Shown in pieces: positions 1-10,260 of a DNA stretch of 64,000 nt (the first letter of the stretch is position 1; every line of letters starts with the position of its first letter). This DNA comes from Liolophura sinensis. Taxonomy: Eukaryota > Mollusca > Polyplacophora > Chitonida > Chitonidae. Under the pieces are notes generated by a model. It was not told the origin of the DNA. It made no database searches and saw only the letters and a program-made list of their open reading frames with translations. Position numbers and translations under genes: made by a program. The stretch covers positions 23,883,127 to 23,947,126 of the forward strand of contig NC_088297.1 in the NCBI RefSeq assembly GCF_032854445.1, in the 5' to 3' direction.

Positions 1-2085
1 TTAAGTCATGTAAATAAAAATCAGCCCTGTGTCAAAAAGGGAGGGGAGAGCGCGTCTGGCATTTAATGTCAGATTGTGATACTGTGATAAGGGTTAGGTG
101 GGGAGAACCTGTCAGATACACAGTGGTAAGATTGGGAAGTTTGGATGACGCGTGCTATCGGCGAATCTGTCTGTCACCTACAAGTAATATTGTGAGAATG
201 TGATGACAGATTTTATTGATTTATTATTATTTTTTTTTTTGATTTGTGTTTTACGCCGTACTCAAGAATATTTCACTTATACGACGGCAGCCAGCATTAT
301 GGCTGTAGGAAACCGGGCAGAGCCCGGGAGGGAAACCCACGACCATCCACAGGTTGCTGGAAGACCTTCCCACGTACGGCCGGAGAGGAAGCCAGCATAA
401 GCTGGTCTTGAACTCACAGCAAGCGCAATGGTGAGAGGTTTCTGAGTCACTACGCTGCGCTAGCGCGCTAAACGACTGAGCCATGGAGGGTGATGACAGA
501 TGGGTGGGGAGAACCTGTCAGATACCTACATGTAGGATTGGGAAACCTTGATGACAGGTGTGAGGGAAAACCATATTAGACACCTTCAAGTAAGATGTGA
601 TGACCGCTGTGAGCAGAGAGCTTGTCATACTCCTACAGGTATGATTGGGGAGCTGTGATGACGGATAGAAGAAGACGACCTGGCCGATACCTACAGGTAA
701 GATTGGAAAGCTGTGAGGACGGGTGGTAGGGGAGAGAAACCGTCCGACAATACAGATAAGATAGAAAAGTTGTGATTACGCGTGGGAGAGGAGAGCTTGT
801 CAGACACCTATATGTGGGAATGGGAATCTGTTAGACATCAGGTAAGTTTGGGAAGCTGTGATGACGGATAGAGAAGAGAATCTTTAAGACACCAACAGGT
901 GAGATTGGGCAGGTGTAATGATGGGATGGATGGGAGAACCTGTCAGACACCTTTAAGTAAGAACGAGAAAGTGTAATGATTGATGGCAGGAGAGAACCTG
1001 CCAGACACCTACAGGTAAGACTGGAAAGTTGTGATGCCGGGTTGGAGAAAAGAACTTGCCACATACCTACACCTATGATTAGAGTGCTGTGCTGAGGGAT
1101 GGGAGGGGATAACCTGTCAAATACCTATAGGTAAAATTGGGAAAGTGTGATGACGAATGGCAGACGAGAACCCGTCAGAGACGTACAGGTAAGATTGGGA
1201 AGCTGTGATGACGGCTGGGAGGCGAGAATCTTTTAGACACCTACAGGTAAGATGGGAGGCTGTTATGTCGGATGGAAGGAGAAAACCTGTCAGATACCTA
1301 CAGGTAAGATTGGGAATCTGGGATGGCGGGTGGGAGAAGAGAACCTGTCAGACATCAGGTAAGATTGGAAAGCACTGATGACGAATGCGGGGAGAGGACC
1401 TTTCAGACACTTATAGGTGAGATTGGGAATCTGTGATGACGGGATACAGGGAAGAACATGTCAGACACCTTTAAGTAAGGATGAGAAACTGTGATGACGG
1501 GTGGGAGTGCAGAGCCTGATGGACACCTACACCTAAGATTGCAAACTCTGATAGCGTTTGGGAGGGAAGAACTTGTCAGACACCTACAGGTGAGGTTGGA
1601 AAGATGTTATGACGGATGGAAGGCGAGAACCTGTCAAACACCTACAGGTGAGGTTGGAAAGACGTGATGACGGATGAAAGACGAGAACCTGTCAGACATA
1701 TAAACGTAAGATTGGGAATCTGTGATGAGGGATGGGAGACGAGACCTTGTCTGATGCCTACAAGTAAGATTGGGAATCTGTGATTACGGATGAGAGGGGA
1801 AAATCTGTCACACACTTAGAGGTAAGATTTACTGGCAATTTGAGTAGCTGTGATGACCTGTGGAGGACGAAAATATATAAGACACGTAAAGATAAGATTG
1901 GGAAGCTGTGATGACGGGTGGGAAGAAAGAACCTGTTTGACACCTAAATGTAAAGTTGTTTGGTTGTGATGACGGGTGGGAAAAGAAAACCTGTTGGACC
2001 TGTTAAATATTAGCCTGTTTGGCTGTGATGATAGGAGGAAAGAGAGAACTTATTTCACACTAAAAGATTAGATTGTGAGTTCACG
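1..2085 (+). repeat. 58-bp exon/splice-donor-derived minisatellite, array of gene A
   Basis: About 35 diverged copies of a ~58-bp unit, interrupted by a SINE at 212-489. A typical unit runs tgtgatgacgggtgggaggg, then gagaacctgtcagacaccta, then cag|gtaagattgggaagc. The first ~43 nt read in frame as CDDGWEGRTCQTPT, the C-terminal end of the small EGF-type exons of the neighbouring receptor gene. The remainder looks like a 5' splice donor and intron start. The array lies in the intron before the 2-EGF exon at 2166 and may continue left of the window. The same array is repeated at 54060-56110, and a related one lies at 50886-52600. Units drift in length and several have lost the GT, so most are probably not coding. 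Confidence 0.9.
212..489 (-). mobile_element. tRNA-headed SINE (family 1), full length
   Basis: On the minus strand the element starts with a tRNA-like head: A box like TGGCTCAGTCGTTTAGCG, B box like GTGAGTTCAAGACC. A conserved body and a T-rich/A-rich tail follow. It is flanked by the 12-bp target duplication gtgatgacagat (200-211 and 490-501). The same insertion with the same flanks is at 54205-54489, so it predates the segmental duplication. It resembles molluscan V-/Meta-superfamily SINEs such as RUDI; the family name was not checked. Confidence 0.9.
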
Positions 2086-2165
2086 CTTAGTGCAAAAATT
2101 TAAAGTATGGAAGTTCCCTAGTTGTGAAATGTGAGATGCAGTTTTTAATTTTAATGATCTCCCAG

Positions 2166-2459
2166 GACCGTGTCCGGATGGTAAATACGGACCCACGTGT
2201 CAGAGCACCTGTGACTGTCCGAACAGACAATCAGCTACCTGTGTCAAAACGACTGGGGAGTGTACAGGACAGTGTATACCCGGCTATACAGGACCTGACT
2301 GTCAACCTGGAGAGTGTCCTGTTGGGAGATACGGATCTACATGTCAGAACACATGTAACTGTCAGAACAGACGGTCAGCCATCTGTGACAAGACGACTGG
2401 GGCATGTACAGGACAGTGTAACTGCGGTTATACTGGACAGGACCGTCAGCTAACAAGAG
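2166..2459 (+). CDS. Receptor gene A: exon with two EGF-like repeats
   Basis: A 294-nt phase 1-1 exon with acceptor ctcccag|ga and donor agag|gtaaaa. It encodes two 8-cysteine EGF-like repeats of MEGF10/Draper type: CPDGKYGPTC...GYTGPDCQP and CPVGRYGSTC...GYTGQDRQ. The family is extracellular and binds ligands on cells or debris; that role is inferred here. It joins in frame to the transmembrane exon at 7443. The last cysteine of repeat 2 is replaced by Arg (CGT at 2444-2446), whereas paralogue B has TGT at 56504-56506, so one disulfide should be missing. Upstream exons lie left of the window. Confidence 0.88.
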
Positions 2460-3539
2460 GTAAAAAAAAATAACTTTGATTTACTGGTGCCTCATTTTAT
2501 GACATCTGATGTATGTTTTTGAGAGGAAAAATTTCGTTATCATGCCTTATAGGTCAATCTGGAGAATATCTTGTAATGTCTGAATATAATTGTGTTCTGT
2601 GACATTCAACATGACATCATATAACAACGAACGTCACAATAAAAAAGAGACACATTTATGGTCCTGTTTGGCCTGGGTAGTTTGAGACACTAAGAAATAC
2701 CTTAGTATTTATTTATCTCTCTGACTGATGTCATTACGACCGTGCCATGGTCCATACTCTGGAAGTGTAAAAAATAAAGACACGTCAAGGATCTGGTGTT
2801 CGCATTTTCTGCTGAAAATATCTGAATAGTCTGAATAACTAATTGTCTTAATAAGAACAACACTGTTATACACTTGACTCATACAGATATGCGTGTTCAC
2901 AGATTTATGCGACATGACACAAATAAAAAATTACTGCCAGTTTCTAATAACGTAAATATGGTATTTCCTAATGGACAAGTAACTTTAGTTTGTTGTCTAT
3001 GGCATTACCAGTTGTTATAACCTTGTTAGGTGCATAACATAATATTCTGTATCAGGTGTACGTGCTAACAATAGAATACAACGCGCTTTCATGTTTTGCC
3101 TACAGTTGTGTGCAGAGAAATTGTTTTATATGTAACTCACAAAAGAATAAATACAACGAAGAGAGAAAGAGAAGTTTCGGTTCGAACAATAACATTAATG
3201 CAGTAATTAAATACAAAGAATGATGTTCACTGCGCAACCAATGGGTCAAACAAGATTTTGCGTCAAGGCTATTGAGGCAAAACAATGCTATGCACATATA
3301 CTGTACCAATCGCTCATCTTAGTCTGAATCACGTAAAACATGTATTCTGAACATCGCCGTTAACCGTCTATGTCATCAGTCATTATGATTAGACAAATCA
3401 CTGTTCAATCTCTTACGAACATATAATAATCTACCATTTACTCAGCACTACCAGTACTTAACCGAAGTTTTACATTTATGACCAGTGCGCTATTTATGAC
3501 GGGTATCACATGATACAAGGAGGATGTCTGTGATAGGTA
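2460..3539 (+). other. Intron of gene A, no feature seen
   Basis: AT-rich intron sequence matching 56520-57600 in copy B at high identity. I see no gene or mobile element in it. Confidence 0.6.
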
Positions 3540-3675
3540 TAAGAAACTCTGTCAAAAAAGAAACGCAACCCCTGTCCTTGGATATCAAAAATTCGTTCGA
3601 ATAAAGTTATTGCTTCCAAACTAAATTTTAGCCAAATGTAATGAAATTATACACGTTTTTAATGAAGATTACCAT

Positions 3676-4204
3676 AACACTGCACCATAGAGGCGTAGTC
3701 TTGCTGGCCAAAGAAGAACAGCAATGTCATCGGTAACCTCTATATGTCGTGTGGGTGAATACTTGATTTACTGTCAAATTGCTCCGAAAGTGAATTCTTC
3801 CTCAAATTCAAAGTAGTTTCATCGTTTAAAGACAAAAGATATTCATCAAAATAAAAACGATAGTGGGAAATGATTTTTTTTTTCTTTGAGCGGGGCCAAT
3901 TTAAATCTCGTGGAACACGGTGTAATACACACGGCGCAAAGCAAGTAAGCTCTTAATTTCAGTGTCCAATATTATCAGACTGACTTTTAAACCCCACAAT
4001 AAAATTTCGCCACTAAATTACATCTTATTCCTAGTTATTTATGCTTCTTTAACTTTTCCATGGAGAGTCATACAAATTAAAGATAAAATGTCAAAAGGCT
4101 GTATTTCACCAGTTATATACAGCATTTATATTCCACAAAAAACCCCAAGAGATTTAAATTTAAAGTGAAAGTAACATTAGAATTGAAGTAAGCATTAATT
4201 TGGA
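3676..4204 (+). repeat. Segment inside the Tc1 element related to 47741-48275
   Basis: This 529-bp block lies between the two copies of the transposon's left end. It aligns by eye along its length with 47741-48275, in the intron before the 11-EGF exon of gene B. Shared stretches include aggcgtagtcttgctggc, ttgatttactgtcaaattgc, aaaatgtcaaaaggctgta (near-identical) and agatttaaatttaaagtga. It is either a captured piece of receptor intron or a dispersed repeat present in both places. Identity is lower than between the A and B copies, so the event is older or the source was another copy. Confidence 0.75.
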
Positions 4205-4455
4205 AACAAAAAGGAAACGCAACCCCTGTCCTCGGATATCAAAAATTCGTTCGAATGAAGTTATTGCTTCCAAACTTAATTTTAGCCAAATGTAATGAAA
4301 TTATACACGTTTTTAATGAAGATTACCATCCAAACAACTGCCTTTTCTCTCCTAAGTGTATTTTATTGCTTATGACGTCACAACGCATGGACTGACCCTG
4401 TTGACGTCGCACACAGAACCATTCACATGCAAATCATGTCAATGGCAGTTATAGT

Positions 4456-5511
4456 GTGGGGGTGTCTAAAAGCCCATTTGTTTTCGTATTTTATTCATTC
4501 ATTCGTCGACGAAAGGCAGTCGATGAAATGCTGCGACTGAGTGCTGCCGACCGAAATATCGCCATTGTACGTCTTCAAGTCGGAGAAAGTTTTGGTACTA
4601 TTGCACGACACCTAAATGTTCACAAAACAACGATTTCCCGACTTTGGAGCCGTTACAACAACTTTATTGAAAGACCAAGAATCACGACCCCATTTCAAGA
4701 TCGGTACATCCGGGTCCTTCACCTGCGTAATCGGCATGCCCTACCAACCGTGACTGCCACACAAATACCAGGTTTGAGGAGAGTGTCGGCTCAAACGATT
4801 AGTAACCGTCTGAAAGAAGCGGGTTTACGTGCCTGTAGACCAGTTGTTGGACCTGTACTACGCCCCTTACATCGACGCCTACGACTCAGATGGTGCAACA
4901 ACGTAAGGATATGGACTTTACAAAACTGGAGGCGCATCTGGTTTTCTGATGAATCCCGTTTTCTTTTGACACGTCACGACGGAAGACAGCGTGTGTATAG
5001 GAGACGTCATGAACGCTTTGCGCCCATCTGTGTCCGGCAGGTGGACAGATTTGGCGGAAGCAGTGTTATGGTTTGGGGAGCCATCTCGTACAACCAGAAA
5101 TCAAACTTGGTGATCGTTCCAGGGAACCTGACAGTCCAACGTTACATCAACCACGTGTTACAGCCTCACCTTCTCCCGACTATTGACCGACAGACACAGC
5201 TTTTTCAACAAGACAACGCCAGGCCTCATACTGCACGTGCAACAATGAACGTTCTGCAGGATTCCAACGTCAATGTCTTGCCGTGGCCCTTTAAATCACC
5301 AGACCTCAACCCTATTGAACACCTGTGGGATACTCTGGATCGACACGTGCGTCAACGTAAGCCACCGCCACAGACGCTTCAACAGCTCGCCGTTGCGTTA
5401 CAGGAGGAGTGGAGGGCCATTCCCCAGGAGAGAATCCGGCGTCTTATCCGTTCTTGTCCTAGGAGATGCCGTGCAGTGATTGCAGCTCGTGGTGGTCATG
5501 CGAGATACTGA
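4456..5511 (+). CDS. Tc1-type transposase, apparently intact
   Basis: One uninterrupted frame of up to 351 codons. Residues ~30-70 form a helix-turn-helix DNA-binding region (GTIARHLNVHKTTISRLW). The DD34E catalytic triad is complete: D165 in WFSDESRF, D253 in FQQDNARPHTA and E288 in SPDLNPIEHLW, with 34 residues between the second Asp and Glu. Known members cut and paste their element at TA sites, acting on the terminal repeats. The first ATG (4456) adds a hydrophobic 24-residue lead untypical of the family, so Met25 (4528) is the more likely start, giving ~327 aa. No stops or frameshifts, which suggests a recent arrival. Confidence 0.93.
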   Translation: MGVSKSPFVFVFYSFIRRRKAVDEMLRLSAADRNIAIVRLQVGESFGTIARHLNVHKTTISRLWSRYNNFIERPRITTPFQDRYIRVLHLRNRHALPTVTATQIPGLRRVSAQTISNRLKEAGLRACRPVVGPVLRPLHRRLRLRWCNNVRIWTLQNWRRIWFSDESRFLLTRHDGRQRVYRRRHERFAPICVRQVDRFGGSSVMVWGAISYNQKSNLVIVPGNLTVQRYINHVLQPHLLPTIDRQTQLFQQDNARPHTARATMNVLQDSNVNVLPWPFKSPDLNPIEHLWDTLDRHVRQRKPPPQTLQQLAVALQEEWRAIPQERIRRLIRSCPRRCRAVIAARGGHARY

Positions 5512-5709
5512 GGAAGACGCCCCCTGGTGAGCAGCTGGTGTCTGTGAGATGACTTTTGAAAAGACAGTTTTAAACATGACCATCTTGATTATTATTCTGC
5601 CAAATTTCTGACTTCTGTCTTCAATAAGAAAAAAGTTGTGCCGTCCTAAAACTAAATATTAAAATCTCTAAAATACGGGGGTTGAGTTTCTTTTTTGACA
5701 GAGTTTATA

Positions 5710-7442
5710 TTATAAGGAGGATAGATCGAAGCTCCACAGAAATGTCACGAGACTCACGGGATTTTACCAGTGGAGAGAAATTGTATTTTGAATTTCTCTG
5801 AATGACAGGTGTGACAGATGTATGTTCTTTATGTTTTTAATTTCAAATGTCTTAAAATTTCCGGTTGACTCAAGTCAAAGCTGATGTGTGTATGTACTAT
5901 ATTCTCGTATAACTTCATTGTCAACAGGAAGACACTGCTTGATTGTCTTGTTGTCTGACAGAGTATTCATCAACGTTGTCTGCAGTACAACCTCTTCAAC
6001 ATTAATTAAAAATACTTGCTGTCTATCTAACATACTGAGTGAGTCAGTGCTTGCGGTTTAACGTCGTACTTAACAATTTGTCAGTCATATGACATTCCTA
6101 TATGTATGGTGCTTGGGATTTAACGTCGTACTTAACATTTTGTCAATCATATGACGACGAGGGAATCCTTAGAGTGAATGTAATGTAGATGTGCTTGCAA
6201 TATAATTGTACGTGATTTAGGGCAAATAATTACTTTTATAAAAACTTGTTTTTAACGTTGAATAATTGTCAAGTGTGCCACTTTTTGCGCCTTTCTGGTG
6301 CGTGTCAAAGCATTCCTAATGTTGCAGAGATCTGGTGGAAAGTTTGAACTTGCCTGCACAGCTGTATTGCTCATTTCATTGGGTAATCTGTCCTTACGTC
6401 AAGACGTTATCAAGGAATTACATAATATCACGACTCAAAATCACGATTACAGTGATTATGGTGTTTTACTATTAAGAAAAATAAAACAGATAGTCACGTG
6501 ACATGTTAGAGTCGCCATCTCAACAAAGGCAGTAAGATGGCAGCTGTATTGGAGATAGACGAGATATTGACAAATGGCAACCAGATGACATTGAGTTTAA
6601 AAGACTGCAGTTATCGTATGATGTAACTTCAGCTATCGTGTACCTCTAGCGGCTATTTAGCTCAGGGGCCATAACTCTGTAAGGCAAATGAAAATCAGTC
6701 TCATGATACAATAAAACATCATATTGGGTACGAATTTAGGATACAACAAAAGCTTTAGCTAACGTCTAGGGGAGAGTCAGGTGACGGAACTGTCGAATAC
6801 TCCAAAGACAATTGGCTTAAATGAATGACATAAGTGAATCAGAGTGGATAGATTTTTTCCACGCGATATTTTGTCTACACCCGAAAGCAGACAATACACA
6901 CAAACACCAGCCATTTGAAATGCGAACCAGTCAAAGTTCAGAGATGTCATGTTTATGTTGTTGTTGTATGCAGAACGTTTGATAGATCGTTACAGGATTT
7001 CTATGTATCACGAGACAACACAGTGTGTAAAGGGAATGGAATTTCTTTCCCATGTCAATCATAGAGTATTTTGAACGAAACATAAGACGTCCATGATTTA
7101 AACCGTTTGTCTACTTCTTTGCCAGGGTCAAATCTAGTAGCCAAATTAAAAGCTCTGATCCCAAATTTTAAACGTTACATTGTGACAACGCAGCTCAAAA
7201 TGATGCTTTTTAAAAAATTTTGAATAAATGTGAATGAAAGAAATCTTATAAAAACTTAACTATCTATACGTAGACCACCGTATTTCTGTTCAATTTTCTT
7301 GTTAGTTCCAATACATCTTGATTAGTTTGGGCTCCCCAACCTTTTCCGGAACTAAAATGGTTCTAGATATGGCTCTGATTGCAATTTCCGGATCTGTGCA
7401 CTGCACTATTTCATTATCTTTTTCGAATGCTCGCATTTTCAG
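5710..7442 (+). other. Intron of gene A
   Basis: Matches 57602-59237 of copy B. It holds a SINE-2 tail fragment (6047-6185). About 40 bp around 7138-7190 are absent from B. No coding sequence recognised. Confidence 0.6.
6047..6185 (-). mobile_element. SINE family 2, tail fragment with internal duplication
   Basis: The motif tttaacgtcgtacttaac followed by catatgac occurs twice about 60 bp apart, so the 3' end of the family-2 SINE is locally duplicated. Copy B (57928-58013) has it once. The tRNA head is missing. Confidence 0.7.
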
Positions 7443-7615
7443 GGGTTGGATTACCTGTCTCCTCCGGTGGCTCAGCGGGACTTCTGGCCGCTGTCATTGT
7501 CCTGTCAATTCTCTGTGTGATTTTCCTGGTGTACTCCATAGTGTCTACCCTGAAATGGAAAAGGCTTCGCAGTCGACTCAGAGAAGAGATACAAGCTCGA
7601 TACGTCACATACAAG
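7443..7615 (+). CDS. Receptor gene A: transmembrane exon
   Basis: A 173-nt phase 1-0 exon with acceptor attttcag|gg and a weak donor acaag|gttatt that is conserved in copy B. It encodes a short Ser/Gly juxtamembrane stretch (VGLPVSSGGS), then one hydrophobic helix (AGLLAAVIVLSILCVIFLVY and on to IVSTL). A basic cytoplasmic stretch follows (KWKRLRSRLREE...ARYVTYK), as expected for a type I membrane protein by the positive-inside rule. It joins in frame from the EGF exon (AGA G|GG GTT) and into the tail exon at 9033. Confidence 0.87.
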
Positions 7616-9032
7616 GTTATTTTTTTTGTTGTTGTTGTTGCAAATTTTATTATTTGTTTCTTTGTTATTTTCTTTTCATGATCGCTAAAAGCAGTCAGTA
7701 CTTTTTCAGAGTTATTCCACACAGATATTTTACTGTGCATTCATATTCGGACTAGGCCTAGCTAATTTCTTTTACACCTGGTGGACATCACTTCATATGG
7801 CTGCTTTGGCGAGTAGAGGTGTACTCTCTTACACAGACATTGTGTATAATCGACTGGACGCAATTAGCAAAACTTTTATATATATTCGTGGCCTGTACAA
7901 TTTACTGTTAGTTTCCTTGTACCCCTTTGAACTGTACGTCCTTCTGCAACGTCAGGTTTTTGTTGGTGCATTGCTGTAAAGAAAGCCTGTACATTCTGAT
8001 ACATATATCAGACCAACAGTGGAAGATGTGCGGTCTGATATGTAAGATCACACTGGGAGCACTGTCAATCGGTTCTTGCCACCAAAATCTCGGGGACCAA
8101 CGGAACATCTTGGAAATGAACTGCTGCAAAAATGGATTACAACAGGCAAGCGTCTAACCACGCAGATTTTCCCCGTTCCAAAATCAACCAGTAATTCACC
8201 AGTTTGCACTGTCAGAAGGACGTGGTAAAAACTGTGAGAACAGCATTATCATAATCTAACATATATTTCTTTTTACACACGTGATCAGTCAGGAGATAGT
8301 TTTAGTTGATTTTTCAGCTGCACTTGTTTGGTTATCGGTTAGGGTTAATTTTAAGCAAAATTGTCTTCATTATGCTGAATGCAAAAAAAGTTTTATCAGT
8401 GTCACCGAAAAGAAACCTTGGTCAGGCTTACCTCGGAACACTTGTCAGGATGTCAGGATTTCGTTCACTGATAAAAGTGATAATTCGACGTTAAGCGTCA
8501 CGTGGACTGGCATTCTCATCTCTCACTCGTATTTATGGTATTCATCCTGTACTCTGCAATATCCTGTCAATTACACTACTGTCACTGCTACTAAGTAGCT
8601 ATATAAGACGCTCTTTCTGTCTGTCTGTCTATCTGTAGGCCTGTCTGTCTGTCGGTCTGTCTGTCTGTCGGTCTGTCTGTCTGTCGGTCTGTCTGTCTGT
8701 GTGTCGGTCTTTCTGCCTGTCTGTCTTTCGGTCTGTCTGTCTGTCTGTCAGTCAAATATTACTAGGTCACATTATATATCTTCTAACATGGGCCTACCTT
8801 GTTTTACTTTAGCCAGTCACTCAGCATGAAGCAGAGGGCAGAACGAGACGAAGTCATTATATTACATTTGCCCTACTGGATGTAGGTTTAAGTGAAATGC
8901 ATTTTGCTTTATCTCATTAAAACATATGAGCCTCACAGATGTATCTGTTTTCTTATGAAAGTAATCCGTTGTTTAAATGTAAAAACTACACTGTGTAAGC
9001 ATTAGCTCTAGTAATACTTTTGATTTTCTCAG
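7616..9032 (+). other. Intron of gene A between transmembrane and tail exons
   Basis: Matches 59411-60962. It contains a GTCT-rich microsatellite (8612-8753). The 105-codon open frame at 8281-8598 is not supported as coding (see rejected items). Confidence 0.6.
8612..8753 (+). repeat. (CTGT)n microsatellite
   Basis: Imperfect ctgt/cggt tetranucleotide run of about 140 bp. The copy B counterpart at 60402-60684 is about twice as long. Confidence 0.95.
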
Positions 9033-9152
9033 GTAAACCCTACAGGTGCCGAGCAGAATGGTGTCTACGAGGAGATGGGGGATACCTCTGAGTTAAGGCG
9101 TACTGGTGAATATGAGAATGTCGAGGATACTTTGGGATCAAGGGCAGTCTAA
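9033..9152 (+). CDS. Receptor gene A: cytoplasmic tail exon with stop
   Basis: Acceptor gattttctcag|gta in phase 0, 39 codons then TAA. The tail has two acidic tyrosine motifs, NGVYEEM and GEYENV. YEEM fits the YxxM consensus bound by PI3K p85 SH2 domains, and YENV fits the YxNx consensus bound by Grb2. The two are separated by 11 residues, inside the 6-12 spacing of an ITAM, although Met and Val replace the usual Leu/Ile. These roles are inferred from motifs only. Both tyrosine motifs are unchanged in copy B, while four nearby positions differ. Confidence 0.85.
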   Translation, partial: VNPTGAEQNGVYEEMGDTSELRRTGEYENVEDTLGSRAV

Positions 9153-9282
9153 TTCAGTACGACTGAAAAACGCGCTGTACAACGCTATTTAATACAGAGA
9201 TCACCTGAATAACGACAGCCGTACAAACTGTAACATACACACAGTGCATGTATCATGGGGCAGATGTAATCATATGTCTCTA

Positions 9283-10260
9283 TTAGAACACCTCAGTGTA
9301 TGTATGAAAAGAGCTCTGTTTGTTGAAACACACCAATGTGTACATAAAATACTTCCGTCTGTTAGAACACATCAATGTGCACATATGAAAAGACTTCCGT
9401 CTGTTAGAAGATATCAGTGTGTACATCTGTAACAATATTTCTCTGTTAAAGCACACAAGTGTGTACATGTCAGCAAACTTCTGTCTGTTATACCACACAA
9501 TTTTTTACATATCTAAATTCATACTTGTGTGACGATATCTTTTGCCAAAGTAAACATGTGTGTACATATGTGACGATTTCTGTTTGCTAAAGCACACAAA
9601 AAATTACAGATGTGACGATTTCTGTCTGCTAAAGCACATATATGTACATATGTGCCGATTCCTGTTTGCTAAAGCACACTGGTGTGTGCATATGTGACGA
9701 TTTCTGCTTGCTAAAGCACACAGTTGTGTGCATATTTGACGATTTCTGTTTGCTAAAGGGCACAAATGTCTACATATGGGACGATTTCTGCTTGCTAAAG
9801 CACACAGATGTTTAGATATGTGACGAATTCTGTTTGCTAAAGGACACAGGTGTTTGCATATGGGGCGACTTCTGTTTGCTAAAGCACACAAATGTGTGCG
9901 TATGTCACGATTTCTGTTTGTTAAAGGACACAAGAAATTACAGATGTGACGATTTCTGTTTGCTAAAGCACACATGTATTTACATATGTGACGATTTCTG
10001 TTTGCTAAAGCACACATGTGTTTACATATATGACAATTTCTGTTTGCTAAAGCAAAGATTTCTCTTTTCTAAAGCAAACGTGTGTGTATACAAGTGATGA
10101 TTTCTGTTTGCTAAAGCACACAGGTGTATACATATTTGACTATTTCTGTCTCTTATAACACAGAATTGTTTACATACGTGACGATTTCTGTTTGTTTGAA
10201 CATTCCAGAGTATACATGGAACCATTTTTGTCTGTTAGAACACTCAAGCGGGTAAGATAT
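9283..10260 (+). repeat. 42-bp minisatellite downstream of gene A stop
   Basis: About 22 copies of a 42-bp unit like acatatgtgacgatttctgt followed by ttgctaaagcacacaggtgt. The first units are more diverged. Because 42 is divisible by three, it creates long open frames on both strands that are artefacts. The array starts about 130 bp after the stop codon and may lie in the 3' untranslated region. Copy B has a shorter array (61210-61726). Confidence 0.93.

Larger units (their letters stand above)
3540..5709 (+). mobile_element. Composite Tc1/mariner-type DNA transposon
   Basis: Terminal inverted repeats start aaactctgtcaaaaaagaaa at the left (from ~3544) and in reverse complement at the right (ending ~5707). 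They match over about 30 bp with one mismatch and are flanked by TA. Copy B has an empty site (around 57597-57612), so the element inserted into gene A after the duplication. Inside, the first ~125 bp occur twice (3550-3675 and 4205-4329, about three differences), separated by 529 bp of foreign sequence. At 2.17 kb it is longer than the usual ~1.6-kb Tc1 element because of this insert. It sits in the intron between the EGF and transmembrane exons, in the same orientation as the gene. Confidence 0.92.

Noticed and set aside
8281-8598. 105-codon frame conserved in length in both duplicates (also 60071-60388)
   Set aside because: All five base differences between the copies change the amino acid, it lies within an intron, and the duplication is too recent for conservation to mean selection.
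9604-10017. 137-codon antisense frame (MCALANRNRHICKY repeats)
   Set aside because: A by-product of the 42-bp minisatellite (14 codons per unit).
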